NCBI RefSeq assembly: GCF_905115235.1
Contig: NC_051854.1
Span: 21,736,001-21,800,000 of the forward strand
DNA from: Hermetia illucens
Taxonomy: Eukaryota; Arthropoda; Insecta; Diptera; Stratiomyidae
Length of the DNA stretch: 64,000 bases
Direction of reading: 5' to 3'
The notes below the pieces were generated by a model, which had not been told where the DNA came from, ran no database searches, and saw only the letters and a program-made list of their open reading frames with translations. Positions 9,408 through 22,030 of this stretch are shown in pieces (within the stretch, counting starts at the first letter, position 1; every line of letters starts with the position of its first letter). A program made the translations under genes and the position numbers.

Positions 9408-12400
9408 ATGTCTAGTTCTTTGGGAACATGTTTAACGCTAGTGTACTTTGTGTTAATTTACTGTGGGACTCAAGCTTATTCATTGATAATTCAGAATAGA
9501 AATAAAATAGATTTATCTCATTTGGGTGCAAGGATGTACGGAAAACCCAGGGCAGATGTTGGAAGAGAGGTTGACAGATATTACCAGAATTTTCAATTTG
9601 ATAAAAATCCCGAGGAGTTGGGTCAGTATGCAGACGGTGATATTCTGATTCCAAGACCAACCCCCAAGAATGGTGTTGTTGGGGAGAGTTATCGATGGCC
9701 GAATGGAGTAATACCTTTTGAAATACGTGGAACATTTAGTAAGTTTGCAAATTATAGGTGTTGTTTGTGAATATTGTGAAAGTGGTTTGGATATTATGTG
9801 GGTGTGCTCATTAAGATATATCTCACCCATAATTAAGGGAATAACATCTCAATAGAAAGTTCCTAAATATAATTGTTTCTCAAGTAGATGTAATTCCAAT
9901 CAGGTTTGCCTGTTGACTACATGGTTAACATTTTCGTGGTGGTTTCGTTTCGCCACCAGAAGCCATTTTTGAATCAAACATCGTAGCGTCGGACCCTTGG
10001 TAAGTCAGGTCAAGGTTGGGAGAAGTATGAATTCTTAGAGGCACATTTTTGATGTCGACAACCATTTCGATGTCAGCCCTTAAAGGGAAAGTGGAAGCAT
10101 TGGCAGAACTTAATTCGAGGTGGAAGAGCCTGAGGCCGTAGTTTCTGGGTCGTCAACTGGAGTTTTTGAAATCTGTTGATGTAAGTGGCGATGGTCGAAT
10201 GGGATATTCAAAATAATGGCATTAGGATCATTGATGGCGAGAATTCTTTTTGTGAACGAGAAAGAAGGTCTCAGATTTACGTTGATGTTGCTGTTAATTA
10301 CAAAACGCTCAATGGGTGGATGTACTTCATATTGAGGGATCAATGAGCTGAAATAGAAGATGCCATGAGGAACTGAATACCATATTCAGTTCCTCATGGT
10401 ACCAGCCAGCATTATCAGTAAATGTGTCTTCCATTCAAAATTGCCTCATAAGATTAGGGATCATGGTTTGCAAGTAAGGCTACGACAATAGAGGAAAATT
10501 ATGAATAGAAAGTCGAAGGTGGTTTCTATTGGGGCAATGGTGACTTCTAGAGATTTATGGGAGTGACCGGAAGGCTAGAGTTGTATGGTGGGAAATTTGT
10601 CAGAGTATAGTTTTGCAGTGCGTCCCACAAGTTATGAGTGAGTTTCGTCGGGACAATAGTTGCATGACTTTTAAATTTGGAAATGTGTGTCTGCGTCGAT
10701 AGTCTCATCCGATTTCACGCAGGAGCACTATTTGTGTGTATATTATTCAGGAAACCGATGAAGATCTGGGATGGCAATACCCGTCAAATCTTCTCGAATG
10801 ACGTAATTTCGTTTGGTTAGGATTAGTGCCCGGACTGGGAGCTATATACGATTAAAAGCCAATCAATATGATTTTAAATATTGCCTGGAAAATGCATTTT
10901 ATACGGATGGTCTGTCGTTTTTTCTTCAGATATTTCTGAGGCCTTTTGAGCGATACAAGCCTTCAGAGCTATTTTACTCTGCTTTGCGAAATCCGGGTTG
11001 GACCATGGCGTTTTCGTTTTCTTTGCGAGAAGGTAGTTTTCTTCGAAAGTTTTTCTCATGTCGGTAGTGTTAATCTGGATTGCTTTCTCGATTAGAGCAA
11101 TGGACTTCATGTGTCTCCCAAGGATCACGATTGAAATGTTCAACATATATTTTAAGATCGTCCAGACGGTTTTTTGTAGATGGTCAAATGGAGTAGTTGT
11201 TGTTGGTTCTGCGAGCATTACAAAATCTATGTGCCTGGGGTCTGAAGATTTGACATGCCAGTTTTATGTCTAATACCTGGCATGGAGCCTTACGACGGAA
11301 GATCCGTCTATTAGTTATATACTTAGGGACGAAGAACAGTCCCGCAATATGGAAAAGTCTACTAATATGGCAGTTTAAGAAGATTAAGCTTCTCCAAATA
11401 TTACTGTTGGAAGCGAAGCCTACCTAAGTACCGTGTCAAGCACAAAGTGACTCTGTTTAAGAACGCAACAGTTTGCGTTTGGATGTCAACCACAATCCCC
11501 ACAACCTCAACCCTAAAATCCAGATCCTATGGGTACTGGGTACAGTATTCTTTATTAACCACTTTATGGTAGAGTCGCGGCTTTTACTTAGGGAGAGGTT
11601 ACCGCCCACGCATGTCCTGTAATATACCGATTAAGGTACTTAACATTAGCATACTAGAAATCGTGCTCTAACCATTCAGCCAATAATAAATATACTTCTC
11701 TCCTGGCTGGTTTGACGAAAGGTGGATCATTCTCCCAGCTGATGATTTGACGTCAAATGCCAGTTGACTCAGCTGAGAATGAGTACCTGAGTCAAATCAG
11801 GGTAATAATGTCGGGCGATCACAATGCTGATCACATTGCCTGCTACAGGGTACTGTCATCTTGTAGGGTACCGTTACGGTCCTCAATGAAGTGCTCTAAC
11901 ACACTTCAAGGCCCTGATCCAATATAGATTGTTGCGCCAACGATTATTATTATTATTATAGGATAGTTCAAATGGATGTTCCATATGGAAACTTACTTAC
12001 TGATTTACTTCTCTGAAGTTTATTAAATCGGCCGTGTAAGAACTGGTTTTCATAGAATCTCGTTATTTGGAGGCTGTGGACTTCCTATTGCGTAGTTTTA
12101 TGCCAAAGTATTCTGAAGTAGCATTTATGAACTGGCTCTGATAGTTGGCATGCAATAAATCAGTGTGTCAGAAATTGAAACTCTTCCTGTTTTTACTAGT
12201 ATTCCATGGGGCTTTGGGTGAGGTACATATATGAATGCCTTTCAGAAATTAGTGCGACGACTGATTACGGCAGTCGGTCTCCGAAAAAGTTTAGCCATAA
12301 CATTTTACTGGGTTATGAATTGAAGCAAAGCAAAGATTATTTTTTTCTTAAGTTGTTCGCACCAATCATTATAAATAAATAAATAAAGCCTTCCATTAAG

Positions 12401-13934
12401 TTGGGTTGTACCAGCCAAAGTTAACTGCTTGCCTGAAGGAGGTTTGTAGATCTGGGGTTGTCATTCATCCCTTCGTGGAGGATTATTAGGACTCTTTTTC
12501 CATTGATTAGCTGGGAATTCTCTCGCTTCATCATGACAAGCAACGACGAAATTTTGTGCGTTTTTTTGGATTTAGTGGAAAGGAAATGTAAGTCTCTTTT
12601 GCCGCCACAAGGCTGTGTCAATCTCATAATTCTCATAATTCAATTAACCACTCAGCACTTGAAGCAGTAATCAATTAGCAGGGTAGGATTTGACATGAGT
12701 GCATAGTTGTTTAGCTTACACTGTCACAGTATTTTTCTTCACCAAACCGGTTAGGGTTGAAAATGAGGGTTTAGTTGTTACCAGCCGAGTCTTCTTTGGT
12801 ACCGATTGGATTGTCAGAATAGCGCTACTGTTTCAGTTTACCTTTCGCTGGTGCTATTTTAGAGGATCACTTTTCGTTAGCTTTTTGCCTGGAGGTGGTA
12901 TGCCCAACGTTGATTTCCTATGGTTGGTAGTTTTTTTTCAGAGGTCCTCGCTCCCCAGTGGATGATGCATTAACTGAGATAGATGGCAGTGATTACAGTG
13001 TCATGTCCGCTATGCTGGTAATTGGGTCTCTGGGTTCAAAGCTGTGGGTTTGATGACGAGCTTAGAGTTGTCATCTTGCTGGATCATGATCAGTCGTAGC
13101 CTTAATCTTCAGCTTTTAGTATGTCTTCCTTTCTAGCATGTGTGTGGAGGACTTGATTTCCCACTTGTTATCTTCCATTCTAAATTCAGTTTTAAATTCC
13201 AGGTTCACAAGAAATGCAAACAATTAAAACCGCAATTGCTGCATACCACAAAAATACTTGCATAAAGTTCGTTCCTCGTAAAGATATCGACAAGGATTAC
13301 GTTTCCATTCAAGCAAGTCCTAGTGGATGTTGGTCGAGTGTCGGGCGAACAGGAGGTCAACAGATTGTTAATTTGCAAAGTCCTGGTTGCCTTGTGAAAG
13401 TCGGTACAGCTATTCATGAGCTAATGCACGCCGTAGGATTCTTGCATGAACAAAATCGTCCTGAACGCGATGAATTCGTTGCTATTCAATATGAAAATGT
13501 ACAAAAAGGAGCCGAAGTGAATTTTGCAAAGGCGAAAGGTGGTACGTCAAATGGATTTGGTGTCAGTTATGATTATGGAAGTATCATGCATTATTCAATG
13601 AATGCATTTTCGAGTAATGGACAGGCGACTATTGTGCCATTGGTAAGTGGGCTGTTGTTCAAACCACGTGCTTTTTATCTCTTTATCTCTAGATTCGATA
13701 TCTTTTTTGTTCAAGAAATCAACGAGGGCGAAAATTGGTCAGCGTGAGGACTTTTCGAGTGGAGATAAACAGAAAATCTGGAATATGTACAATTGTAAAT
13801 CATCGACTTCGTCGTCAGGATTCAAGCCAGATTTCGCAAGTGCAATTGAAACGGTTCCCAATATTATCAGCGGATTAATTGGACTGTTTTTTCCCGACGA
13901 AAGTGACGCCGAAGAAATACGAAATACGAAATAA
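9408..13934 (+). CDS. astacin-family secreted zinc metalloprotease
   Basis: Three exons: 9408-9738, 13203-13642 and 13716-13934 (intron phases 1 and 0), giving 329 residues. Residues 1-23 form a signal peptide (LTLVYFVLIYCGTQA). A propeptide follows with the aspartate-switch type motif YADGDI, then the catalytic domain from about residue 97 (RWPNGVIPFEI). The zinc site HELMHAVGFLHE begins at residue 182 and is followed by NRPERDE; the Met-turn SIMHY is at 237-241. Cysteines at 130, 153, 173 and in YNC fit the two astacin disulfides. All catalytic residues are present, so it should be an active secreted endopeptidase, plausibly digestive or extracellular. After YNC comes an unusual Ser-rich then acidic tail of about 40 residues. 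Intron 1 is 3.5 kb and holds a SINE and a LINE piece. The gene ends 198 bases from the convergent GNMT copy 1. Confidence 0.93.
10363..10399. repeat. perfect 17-base palindrome with 3-base loop
   Basis: Bases 10363-10379 and 10383-10399 are exact reverse complements, separated by cca. It lies in intron 1 of the astacin gene, outside recognised mobile elements. A perfect short-loop palindrome in otherwise unique sequence suggests a recent local template-switch event. Confidence 0.85.
10870..11220 (-). mobile_element. LINE fragment, endonuclease-to-RT linker (LOA/R1-like)
   Basis: The minus strand has an open frame of 114 codons with ALIEKAIQINTTDMRKTF followed by TPWSNPDFAKQSK. That matches the linker between endonuclease and RT in LOA- and R1-type LINEs, where the usual form is PWWNPDLAKLR. 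No endonuclease or RT core is recognisable on either side, so this is an isolated fragment in astacin intron 1. Confidence 0.5.
11743..11960 (+). repeat. tRNA-headed SINE, copy 3 (head missing)
   Basis: Matches the family from the gatttgacgtc segment to the ATT tail, including tail stem GAAGTG/CACTTC and gccctgatccaatatagatt. The tRNA-like head with both promoter boxes is absent or too diverged to see. The copy sits in astacin intron 1 and has a small internal duplication around the gtactgt/gtaccgt segment. Confidence 0.8.
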
Positions 13935-14132
13935 ATAGTTTGCTCCTTTTCCCCTGCCTATAAGCTTTTTCGAAAATTATATTAATTCAAAAAGTCTATT
14001 TCTCCCTATCTAAATCTAAAGGATATTTAGATGGATTAATTTAAATATTTATAAGGTCAAGGATTTTTCGAAAAAAAAAATATAAAAAATAGTTTTCTTA
14101 TTATATTTATTAATAAATTAAATATTTTTGTT

Positions 14133-17100
14133 TCATTTATTTTCCATGATGTGGACATAGTACGAAGGATTATCGTTACTTTCGTCCAAGGGTTTGAAGT
14201 CCCCGTATATGATGTGATTTTTGCCGTTATTTTCGAATACTTCATCTAGAAGGGCTGTGAAGACTTGCAGCAAATGTGGGTAGTAGGATAGTCGGAATTC
14301 ATTGGTTTCTCCATTCAATTCTAATACGTAGTCCCGAGTAACCATTCGAGGTTTCCCACTAACATAGAGTACTGAGGATTTGATGTCTACCGTGTGTTTG
14401 GCCTGTTGAATGTAATTGAGAAACAGATATGAGTCACAAGGATATCTTTCATAGGAAAGAATTTGAATTGGAAAGTGGAATCAGCTTAAAAGTTGTTATA
14501 GTTTCTAAGGAAGCTTAGGAGGATATTTGCAGATTATTTGAAACTTACATTGTAGTACACATTCTTCATTGACATCTTTCCATTGGCCAGAATGTTGTCG
14601 TAATTTCTGTGATCGATCAGAAACAATCCTCCTGGCTTGGTGCATCTGCGGAAGTTACGAATTGCCAATTTGTGTTCTCGTTGGTCTCCAAAGGCATCAA
14701 GTAAATGGGGGAATGAGTTTCCTAGACAAACTACTGCATCAAAACCCTCATTTAAATATGGTTTGACGTCATCGTATAGAGTAAGCCAGTTTGCTTCTTC
14801 AATAACTGCAATTAATAAAAGTAACTATTTAATATAATAATTTCGTAATTGCTTATATAATTTAGTTAGTAGGCTAGCTTGGTTTGAAGTATCCAGAATT
14901 ATAAGTCAATGGGTAAAAGGAAGACTTGTTTCCGTGAAGATAACATAACAAGCAAGGAATCTAAATATACTAGTTACCGTGATTTAGCAAGAAGGGTATA
15001 CGTGATCTGGCACAGACAGCGACCGTGACCGTGTTAGTTTCAGTTTCTCTCGAAGGTTCTTAGAAAACAGGCGTATTCAAAATGAACGCTACCTACAAGA
15101 ACGAGTTCGAGACGATATTTTTGGGTGTTCGTCGTAAAGGATAAGGATGCCTTTTGGTTAAATAGCTAAGTCTAATAGCAGATACGAACGGCGGAGCAAC
15201 AAAGAAAAACGCGAGTCAACAAAGAAGGCCTAGACAGCCTGACCTATGCTCATTAAATCGAGGGAAGACACTATCGAGTATTTTGGATACGATAAACGAA
15301 AAGTTGCGGGGCCCTCGCTGAATTAGGTTCGGGGAGAATCGAAAAAGGAGTTAACGAACTGCAGGTGGTTTCTAGCCTATAACCTATGTACCAATGCCTG
15401 GATAGGCATAGGTACGAATAAGGGTAGCCTCAGCAAATGCTATAGGTGCTTGGATTATAGTTGCACGTCTACAACCTCCTCGGTCTGACAGGATGGCAGC
15501 ATGCCGCAGATGCGAGCAGATAGGCTGCAGAGTGAAGATTTGTAACGAAAAGGAAAGTTGCACTCCCTGCAGGGATCCTGAAGCATCTGGTGGGAGCGTT
15601 GCACATACTGCAGAATGGAACTGGAAGAGACTATGACGTGGCTAGAAATCAACATCCACCAGAGTGCAACCGTGCTAGCACAGTCGGCTAAGGAGGTAAA
15701 TGTTGATCTAATGCTAATCAGGGAATAGTACCGTCCTTGCGCGAACAGTACATTCTCAGCCATATAGCATCTGGACGTATCAGGTACTTTTGTCATCTTG
15801 GTTTGATTTTGTGTTCGGGGATGGCTTTTTCGCTATCCAGTGTTGAGGGATAATGTTTTTCAGTGTTTATTTAACATCAAATGAGACAATGCTGTTGACA
15901 TTGATACAGGCTTGATGCTCTGCGTTGTTTTGGACACGGAGGGGCAGTTCCTGGTTGGGGGTGACTTTAATGACAGGCCACTTAAATGGAGCATGCTTAA
16001 TCCAGACTCCAGAAGGAAATGGACCTTGTAAATGGAGAGACCAATTTCAACTCATAGTTTTAAACACCGGATCCGTGTCAACGTTACGGCGATCAGACTG
16101 CGAAGGAAAAATTCCCGGCGTTACTTTTGCTTCAGGGTGACTGGTGTTGTAGCAAGCCATCTATGTATTAGTTAACAGCTTTAACTGCCAGCTTACGGAA
16201 GGGGTGTTATAAGTTCCGCCAATTAGGGACGACGTTTAACGACGAGGCATGAAACCATACTGAGAGAGTAAAAATAAGTTTAAAGGGGACTTCCACAAAT
16301 TGAAAAATAAAAGTCGAGTTCACTACAGGCAGGTATGGGGGGTGAGGACTCGGTTATAAATTGGTTACACGAAACATCGCGGCTGTGTGGAAACCTTGTT
16401 CACTTAATGCCGAATAGATGGAACGCATTGTAAGGAAACGATTTCCTATGCATCCCGTTTGAGTTGATGCCAACACATTGGAAGACGCTGAGGGTTGCTC
16501 ACTTTTTACTGCGAAGGAACTGGAAGCCTCTTTACCGAAGAAAACCGAGTTATGACCTCTACCGTGGCAAAAACAGAAGAACCGGCAGTGGGCAGAAAAA
16601 TACGGCCAAAGGACAAAAAGAGAATCCGTCCAGAAATAATTGCTATTTTCAAGAAAATCCTGCGCGAAAATAAAAGCAGGGTCGGAATCGACAGACAGAC
16701 AAATAGGGTATGAGGTGAACGTAGAAAGGGATGTGATGTCAGGGCTGAATAAATCCAGCGAGAAATCAATGAATAGTTTTAGCGGTATAGTGAAAAAGGT
16801 GCGGTATAGTGCGAGGTGAGCAAGCAGAAGTGAAAGCTCGAAAACATGAGATTACACCAGGACTTAATTGCAAAGGTCGCTGGACGTATAAACTTAACCC
16901 CTGTGTTGAGAGATGGGTCGAGCAAAAAAACGAAAAATTGAATTACCACTTAATACAGTTCCTTGCGGTAGACGGTGGTTACAGGAAGTATTGAAATCGC
17001 TTCGGATTAAACGAGTCCCCCGATTACCCGAAATGTGCCGCTACATTCCAGGATCCGGAGCATGTTATGATCTATTGTCTGAGATTCATAGATGAAGGAG

Positions 17101-20100
17101 GTAGGTTTAATGGCGCCCTCAACCTAGTTACCTTACCCCATAATCTCGTGGAATAGATGTTGATTTAGGAAGAAAATTGGATGAGCGCAACAACAATCGC
17201 GTTACAAGAAAAGATGGAGGAACTGGATCGAGCCGAGAGAGGCGAAGCAAACGTGATTGATTAATGCTGGTATAGACCAGAGCCTTCATTGCGAAATAAT
17301 ACCTCACGGTGGTCCCGTGATATAAGAAGATACAAGAAGAGAACTGAGGGTGGTTTTAGTGGGTGGGAGGAAAGCTCAGTGGATTCAATAGTTGCCTAGA
17401 GGGGACATTTTTCCTTGTCGTTGGAAGGTGGTGAGGCTTGTGTTGATTAGCGAAGGCAATAGGATCCTATGCTGCCTCTGCATACCGATCAGTCTGCTTT
17501 TTTGACACAGTCGAGAAAGTGCTTGAAAGAATTATCAGGAGTAGAATCGCCGAAGCGATATCTGCTGCCAGTTACTTATCCCCAAACCAATTCGGTTTTA
17601 GAGCAGGGAGACTTACGGTGGATGCTAATATAAAGATGGTCGATGTGGGTCATTCAATTGAGAAGTACAGCCGTCAATTTCGAGGAGTAGTTCTCCTCGT
17701 AACGTTTAATGTCAAAAATTAGTTTAACTTTATAAGACGGGCAGATATGTTAAGCACATTAGTAAATTAATTCCACGTGCCGGTATACCTTGTGGATATT
17801 GAGGGATTTTCCGGGAGAATGAATAAAGCGCTTGGGGGCCAGAGGAGATTAGATCACATCGAGGTAGCACAAGTAGGGCCTGATCTATGGAATATTTCCT
17901 ACTATAGTTTGCTAAGGCTCGACATGCCATAAGAGTCGCATCTCGTCGGTTACGCAGATAATTTTGCGGCACTTGTCACCGGTTTCGCTGTTGATCAAGT
18001 ACGAAACAAACTTAACGTACGACTACTCATAGCTTCCGTTTTGTACTGGAAAAAAAAACTGAAAGAATTGTCTTGACTGAGAGAGACCTTGCCTTCCGTG
18101 TTGATCGTTAAGATGATTTTAGAATCGACGATTAAGTAGTGATGTTCAACTCGAAGATTAGTTTTTTCAAGAAAATCAGGAGAACAGCCGGCAAGATTGG
18201 AGTAGGGGTTTCATCTTAAGTCGGTTAAAGGTAGACGTTGGGAGTCCAACCTCAAGTAGGGGACGCTTTCCTATGAATGCAATGCGGTCCGTTCTGCTCA
18301 ATGATGTGGAGGTATGTGCCAATGCCCTTGGTAAGGAGGTCTGTTGTAATTGCAGAGACGGAGAGCTTTGCGGGTGACTGGCCTGTTGTTATAGTGGGGT
18401 GATCTCCTTGCTCTCTTCGCTAAGGAATGCAAAATCATCTACAACCGCAAGAGAGAAGTCTCAAGGGAGGTGTTTGCTCGTGACGCGCAAATTTCCCTAA
18501 TTCAACCACAGCCGAATTAAAGGCATTTTTGGTATTTAGTGTTGGAATACCAAGGATCATCGTTCCCCGGACCAGAGACTGTAGAAAATGCTCGCCCAAA
18601 ACCACACTGTTGCTTTGATATAGATATAGTGATAGAAACTGAGTAAGAGACAACTTTCTTGGGAAAACGAGTAAGTAGGAAAATAAACTGTATGGCTCAT
18701 TGGCTACTAAGGTATATGGTCAAACCGAAGATATGGTGAGATTGATTATTTCTCTATCTAGCTTCTAAGTCCATGTCCATGTCCAGGTTTTCAGTCTTTA
18801 CTGCAAAGATTGAGAAACACCCAACATACCTTATTTAGTTAAGGGAGATGGGGTGGGTATCGTAAGCAATTTTATGCAAACATAGGTGAACTCTCTCCTT
18901 CTGTCAGAGAGATGTTGAGGAATGGTGAAGTATGGAGCTGTGTTGTGTATTACGTTCAGGTTCTTCTTCTAGCGCAGAATATTAGGTTCGATTAGTGGAG
19001 GGACCGTATCACAGAGGGATTTTTACATTAACAATTTCTACTGCTCCTTTCCTCTTCCGGTTATGAAAGAATTTTCTGACTTGAACGCTCTCTAAAGTAT
19101 GCGAAACATTTCCAGGCTAGTTTTCTGATGACAGGGAAGTGTTTAGTTGGTATTTTGACGCATTTATCCAGCCTACCCAAAAAATATCAGTTTGGAATTT
19201 CAGTACCCTTGCAAGAATAAGATCTCTGATCCTAAGCTCGAATAGTTCAAGTCGGAACTCATCCCATCAGAAAGACCTGAACACTTTATCAACACTTTGA
19301 TCTTCATTTGTGTTTTCCCGTGACGCCTTGAATATCAATGTTTCCACTTTAGTCCCCTATAAAATTGCTTCACCTTATTCCTTACTTGTTCTTCTTTCCC
19401 CAGCTACTGGAAAGACTTTAACAAAGTGTAAATGGAAGATTAGGAGGTTACTAATGTCATTCTATGACATCTAAGGATTCAGAGGGTATTAGACGAGATT
19501 ACCATTTGTTTCTGTTTTTTGGAGTAATCCAGTTACATGTGCGATTAAAACAGCCCGATCCTAAAAAGGCCTCTTGTCAAGTTTTCACGATCGAGGCAAA
19601 TGGTCAATCCGATCCTAGAGTAGTTAAGGCGGGGTTGGGTTTTCGAATGAACTACTCGAGGCGATAATAAGGGAAGAAAAGGAGAGTATTTGCTAGTCAG
19701 GAGTTATAGATAACGGAGAAGCAATAGAAGGGGCTAATGCTAGCACAGATAATGACGAAAATACACTTGAACTTCACATGGAATACACACTTACTTCGTG
19801 GCTGCTACCTTTCAACAAAAGTTGCGAAATTTGGGAACTTAGGATAGTATGTTAAAATCTACTTACTCCATTTGTCGAATGCTGGCTCCTTTCTGCGGTT
19901 CCACCGTTCCTTAATAGCATATTTCAACATTTTGTCAGAAGCGTCAACTGATACAACTTCGAAGCCTTCTTCTATCAACATAATGGAGTCGACACTGTTT
20001 AACAGAATTAAATAAAAAAAATATTCTGAGTTAGCAGCAATGTTTGAAAGTTTAAGGAAAACACAATATTTTCAAAACTGTCCAAAGGGATAGAAGATAA

Positions 20101-20357
20101 ATCTCACTAATAATCACCATGAATATAAGAATCACTTCCACCTACCCCGTTCCGCATGCTACATCTAGAATCCTTTTGCATCCTTTCTTCTTCAGTAAAT
20201 CCACCAAGAAATTTTTGTAATTGTCAGTCCTGGATTTCTTATCACCAATGAAAACCTCCCAGACCTTTGCAGCTTTCCCATCGGCATATTGGTCCCGGAC
20301 TCCTTCAGCCGAAACACCCTCGGAACGTGCACGAAATACTGTATCTGCCTCTGGCAT
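14133..20357 (-). CDS. Gnmt: glycine N-methyltransferase, copy 1 (canonical)
   Basis: GNMT transfers methyl from AdoMet to glycine, giving sarcosine, and controls the AdoMet/AdoHcy ratio in the cytosol. Exons on the minus strand: 20357-20146, 19994-19867, 14805-14549 and 14402-14133, phases 2, 1, 0, giving 288 residues (vertebrate GNMT is about 293-295). It keeps DQYADGKAA, the AdoMet-binding loop [41 protein letters not shown], the pocket motif [16 protein letters not shown] with the glycine-carboxylate Arg, and [13 protein letters not shown] near the end. This is the copy closest to the vertebrate enzyme. One pocket Tyr of the rat protein (Tyr33) is Phe here and in both paralogues. Intron 2 (5.06 kb) carries an R1-type LINE. 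AATAAA on the minus strand at 14111-14106 can serve as poly(A) signal. Confidence 0.95.
15180..18490 (+). mobile_element. R1-clade LINE in intron 2 of GNMT copy 1 (antisense to the gene)
   Basis: Pieces run in full order on the plus strand. ORF1 ends with a CCHC zinc-knuckle region near 15500-15620 ([33 protein letters not shown]). ORF2 begins with [12 protein letters not shown] near 15630. The endonuclease has VGGDFNDRP near 15955 and [16 protein letters not shown] near 16070. RT has [14 protein letters not shown] and [12 protein letters not shown] near 17520-17610, [11 protein letters not shown] (block A), [15 protein letters not shown] and the catalytic box YADN (usual YADD) near 17950. 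The C-terminus has LYGAEVWADALGK-like sequence near 18290 and [18 protein letters not shown] near 18430. Bases 16540-17340 do not fit the LINE and may be another insertion. Many frame shifts; inactive. Confidence 0.85.
18491..19866. other. rest of GNMT copy 1 intron 2, nothing recognised
   Basis: Non-coding sequence between the R1-type LINE and exon 2 of GNMT copy 1. No protein similarity or family repeat recognised by eye. Confidence 0.4.
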
Positions 20358-20441
20358 TCTGCTAATACTATGTAGATTGCTCTATTGCCTATTTCTTACT
20401 ACCCTCTAGTCTTAGGAACGTAAGCGTTTATTCCCAGAACC

Positions 20442-20449
20442 CTTTTATA
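20442..20449 (-). promoter_or_regulatory. TATA box of GNMT copy 1
   Basis: TATAAAAG on the minus strand, about 90 bases upstream of the start codon. A start site about 30 bases downstream would give a 5' UTR near 60 bases. This is a strong consensus match in the right place. Confidence 0.65.
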
Positions 20450-22030
20450 GTTTGTATAGTTACAGTTTGAGTGGCATTGATAATTCTTATCGGGAGATGG
20501 CTATGAACCCTAGAAAGTCCAAATACTTTTTTTGCTGGTTTTTCCGGAAACTACAGAAAAACTGCTAAATGTCTGGTGAGTTATTCCCAAGTGAACTGAT
20601 ACCGAACGATCAGGCCATTACTACGCAAATTGAGAACTTTGATCCGCCACGTTTTTAATTCAGTTCCGGCATTTATTTTGAAAATCTCACGAAATTTGCC
20701 AGGTCATTTATCATGAACAACGGGTGGGGCTCTGCAGGGCGTGTGGTGTTGTGGGTTGGGGAGGTCTTATCGGTGAAAATATTTTAATTAATCGAAACTA
20801 ATGAATGAAATAAATGAGAAAAAATGTGCTTCTCAACCATTTGGGAGATTGTGTACGTGAATAGCGATGATGCCTTTCAGGCTACCGCTTCGGAGTTCAG
20901 AGATAAGGAAAGATTCCCATTTGGAGTAAAAATTTGGGGAAGGTTGAAGCAAGTGCACATGACGCGGACGACCACGTAGAAACTTTTCTGTTGGAAATTG
21001 CTGACTGTCTCAGGGTCTAATGCTCCTTACCCAGATTTTTCACCTTGTGCTTATCTATCCAATTTCTTTCTGAAAATTCACTCATGTGGCTCGTGTATTA
21101 TATTGTTTTGATTTTCTTCCTACATATGTACACATTCCACATGGTGTTACTATTTGTACTTAATATGTGCTTATTTTGGGTGGATTCAAGCTTATATTGG
21201 GGGGACGTGGTCATTCAAATTCGTTGGCAACTGGGTTCTTGTTCATTGGATGAATAAAAATGTGGGGGGACTATGCAAGCTGAATATTTTGCATTCTTAG
21301 TGGGGCGATTTATAGCGTATTCGTGCAATACGTACATAGCATTGAACATAATGTAGTCCAAAATATTATGTGCTAGATTATGTTAATATTTAGCTGATTG
21401 GTGGACTTGAGATCACAATTTGCAGATGCTCAAAGTTTTGAAAGGATTAACCCCAGGATTTTTTTCTATTTAAACGACTTCCACCTAAGCTGATGCTGAG
21501 ATTTTGCCTATCAATTTCAGCACCTTGGATGGTTTTACTGTTGCTTATAAGTTTACGTCTTTGGCAGTGTGTCCCTTATGAAAGAAGGTCGTTTGGCTGG
21601 CCGAGGAAGGTAAAGCTTCTTGGGAATGAGATGTTGTGATAAAATCTAGAGAAATCGGTTAGAAGATAGCAAAATCCTAAAGTAAAGGTGCTGACAAGCT
21701 TGTAACTTCACACTGAATGCAGCTCAGCGACGGTTTTTCACTGCATATAAAACTACACTTATGTCTAAAAACGTAAACATTCCAAATTCTTTCTCTTCCT
21801 GATGGCAGTAAGGCTGACAAAGTTGGTATTATATTTTTTTAGTACTATAGCCATGGGTTGGGTTTAAAAAATCTACGGTATTGGATTAGTAAAGGGAGCT
21901 AATATCTTCTATGTTGAGAGCTTCTCAAGACTGGCAGACTGTGTCCTGATATAAAATTTGTTAGAAGCAACAAATCTGAGACCATTCTGTGCCCAGTACA
22001 AAGTTGCGATAATCTTACAATTCCAGTTTC
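20450..22030. other. intergenic, nothing recognised
   Basis: Upstream of GNMT copy 1 to the start of the RTE LINE. A few short open frames are present but none resembles a protein I know, and no terminal repeats are visible. Confidence 0.4.

Noticed and set aside
12421-12965. Short open frames in astacin intron 1
   Set aside because: They overlap on both strands, match nothing I know, and lie between the two well-supported exons.
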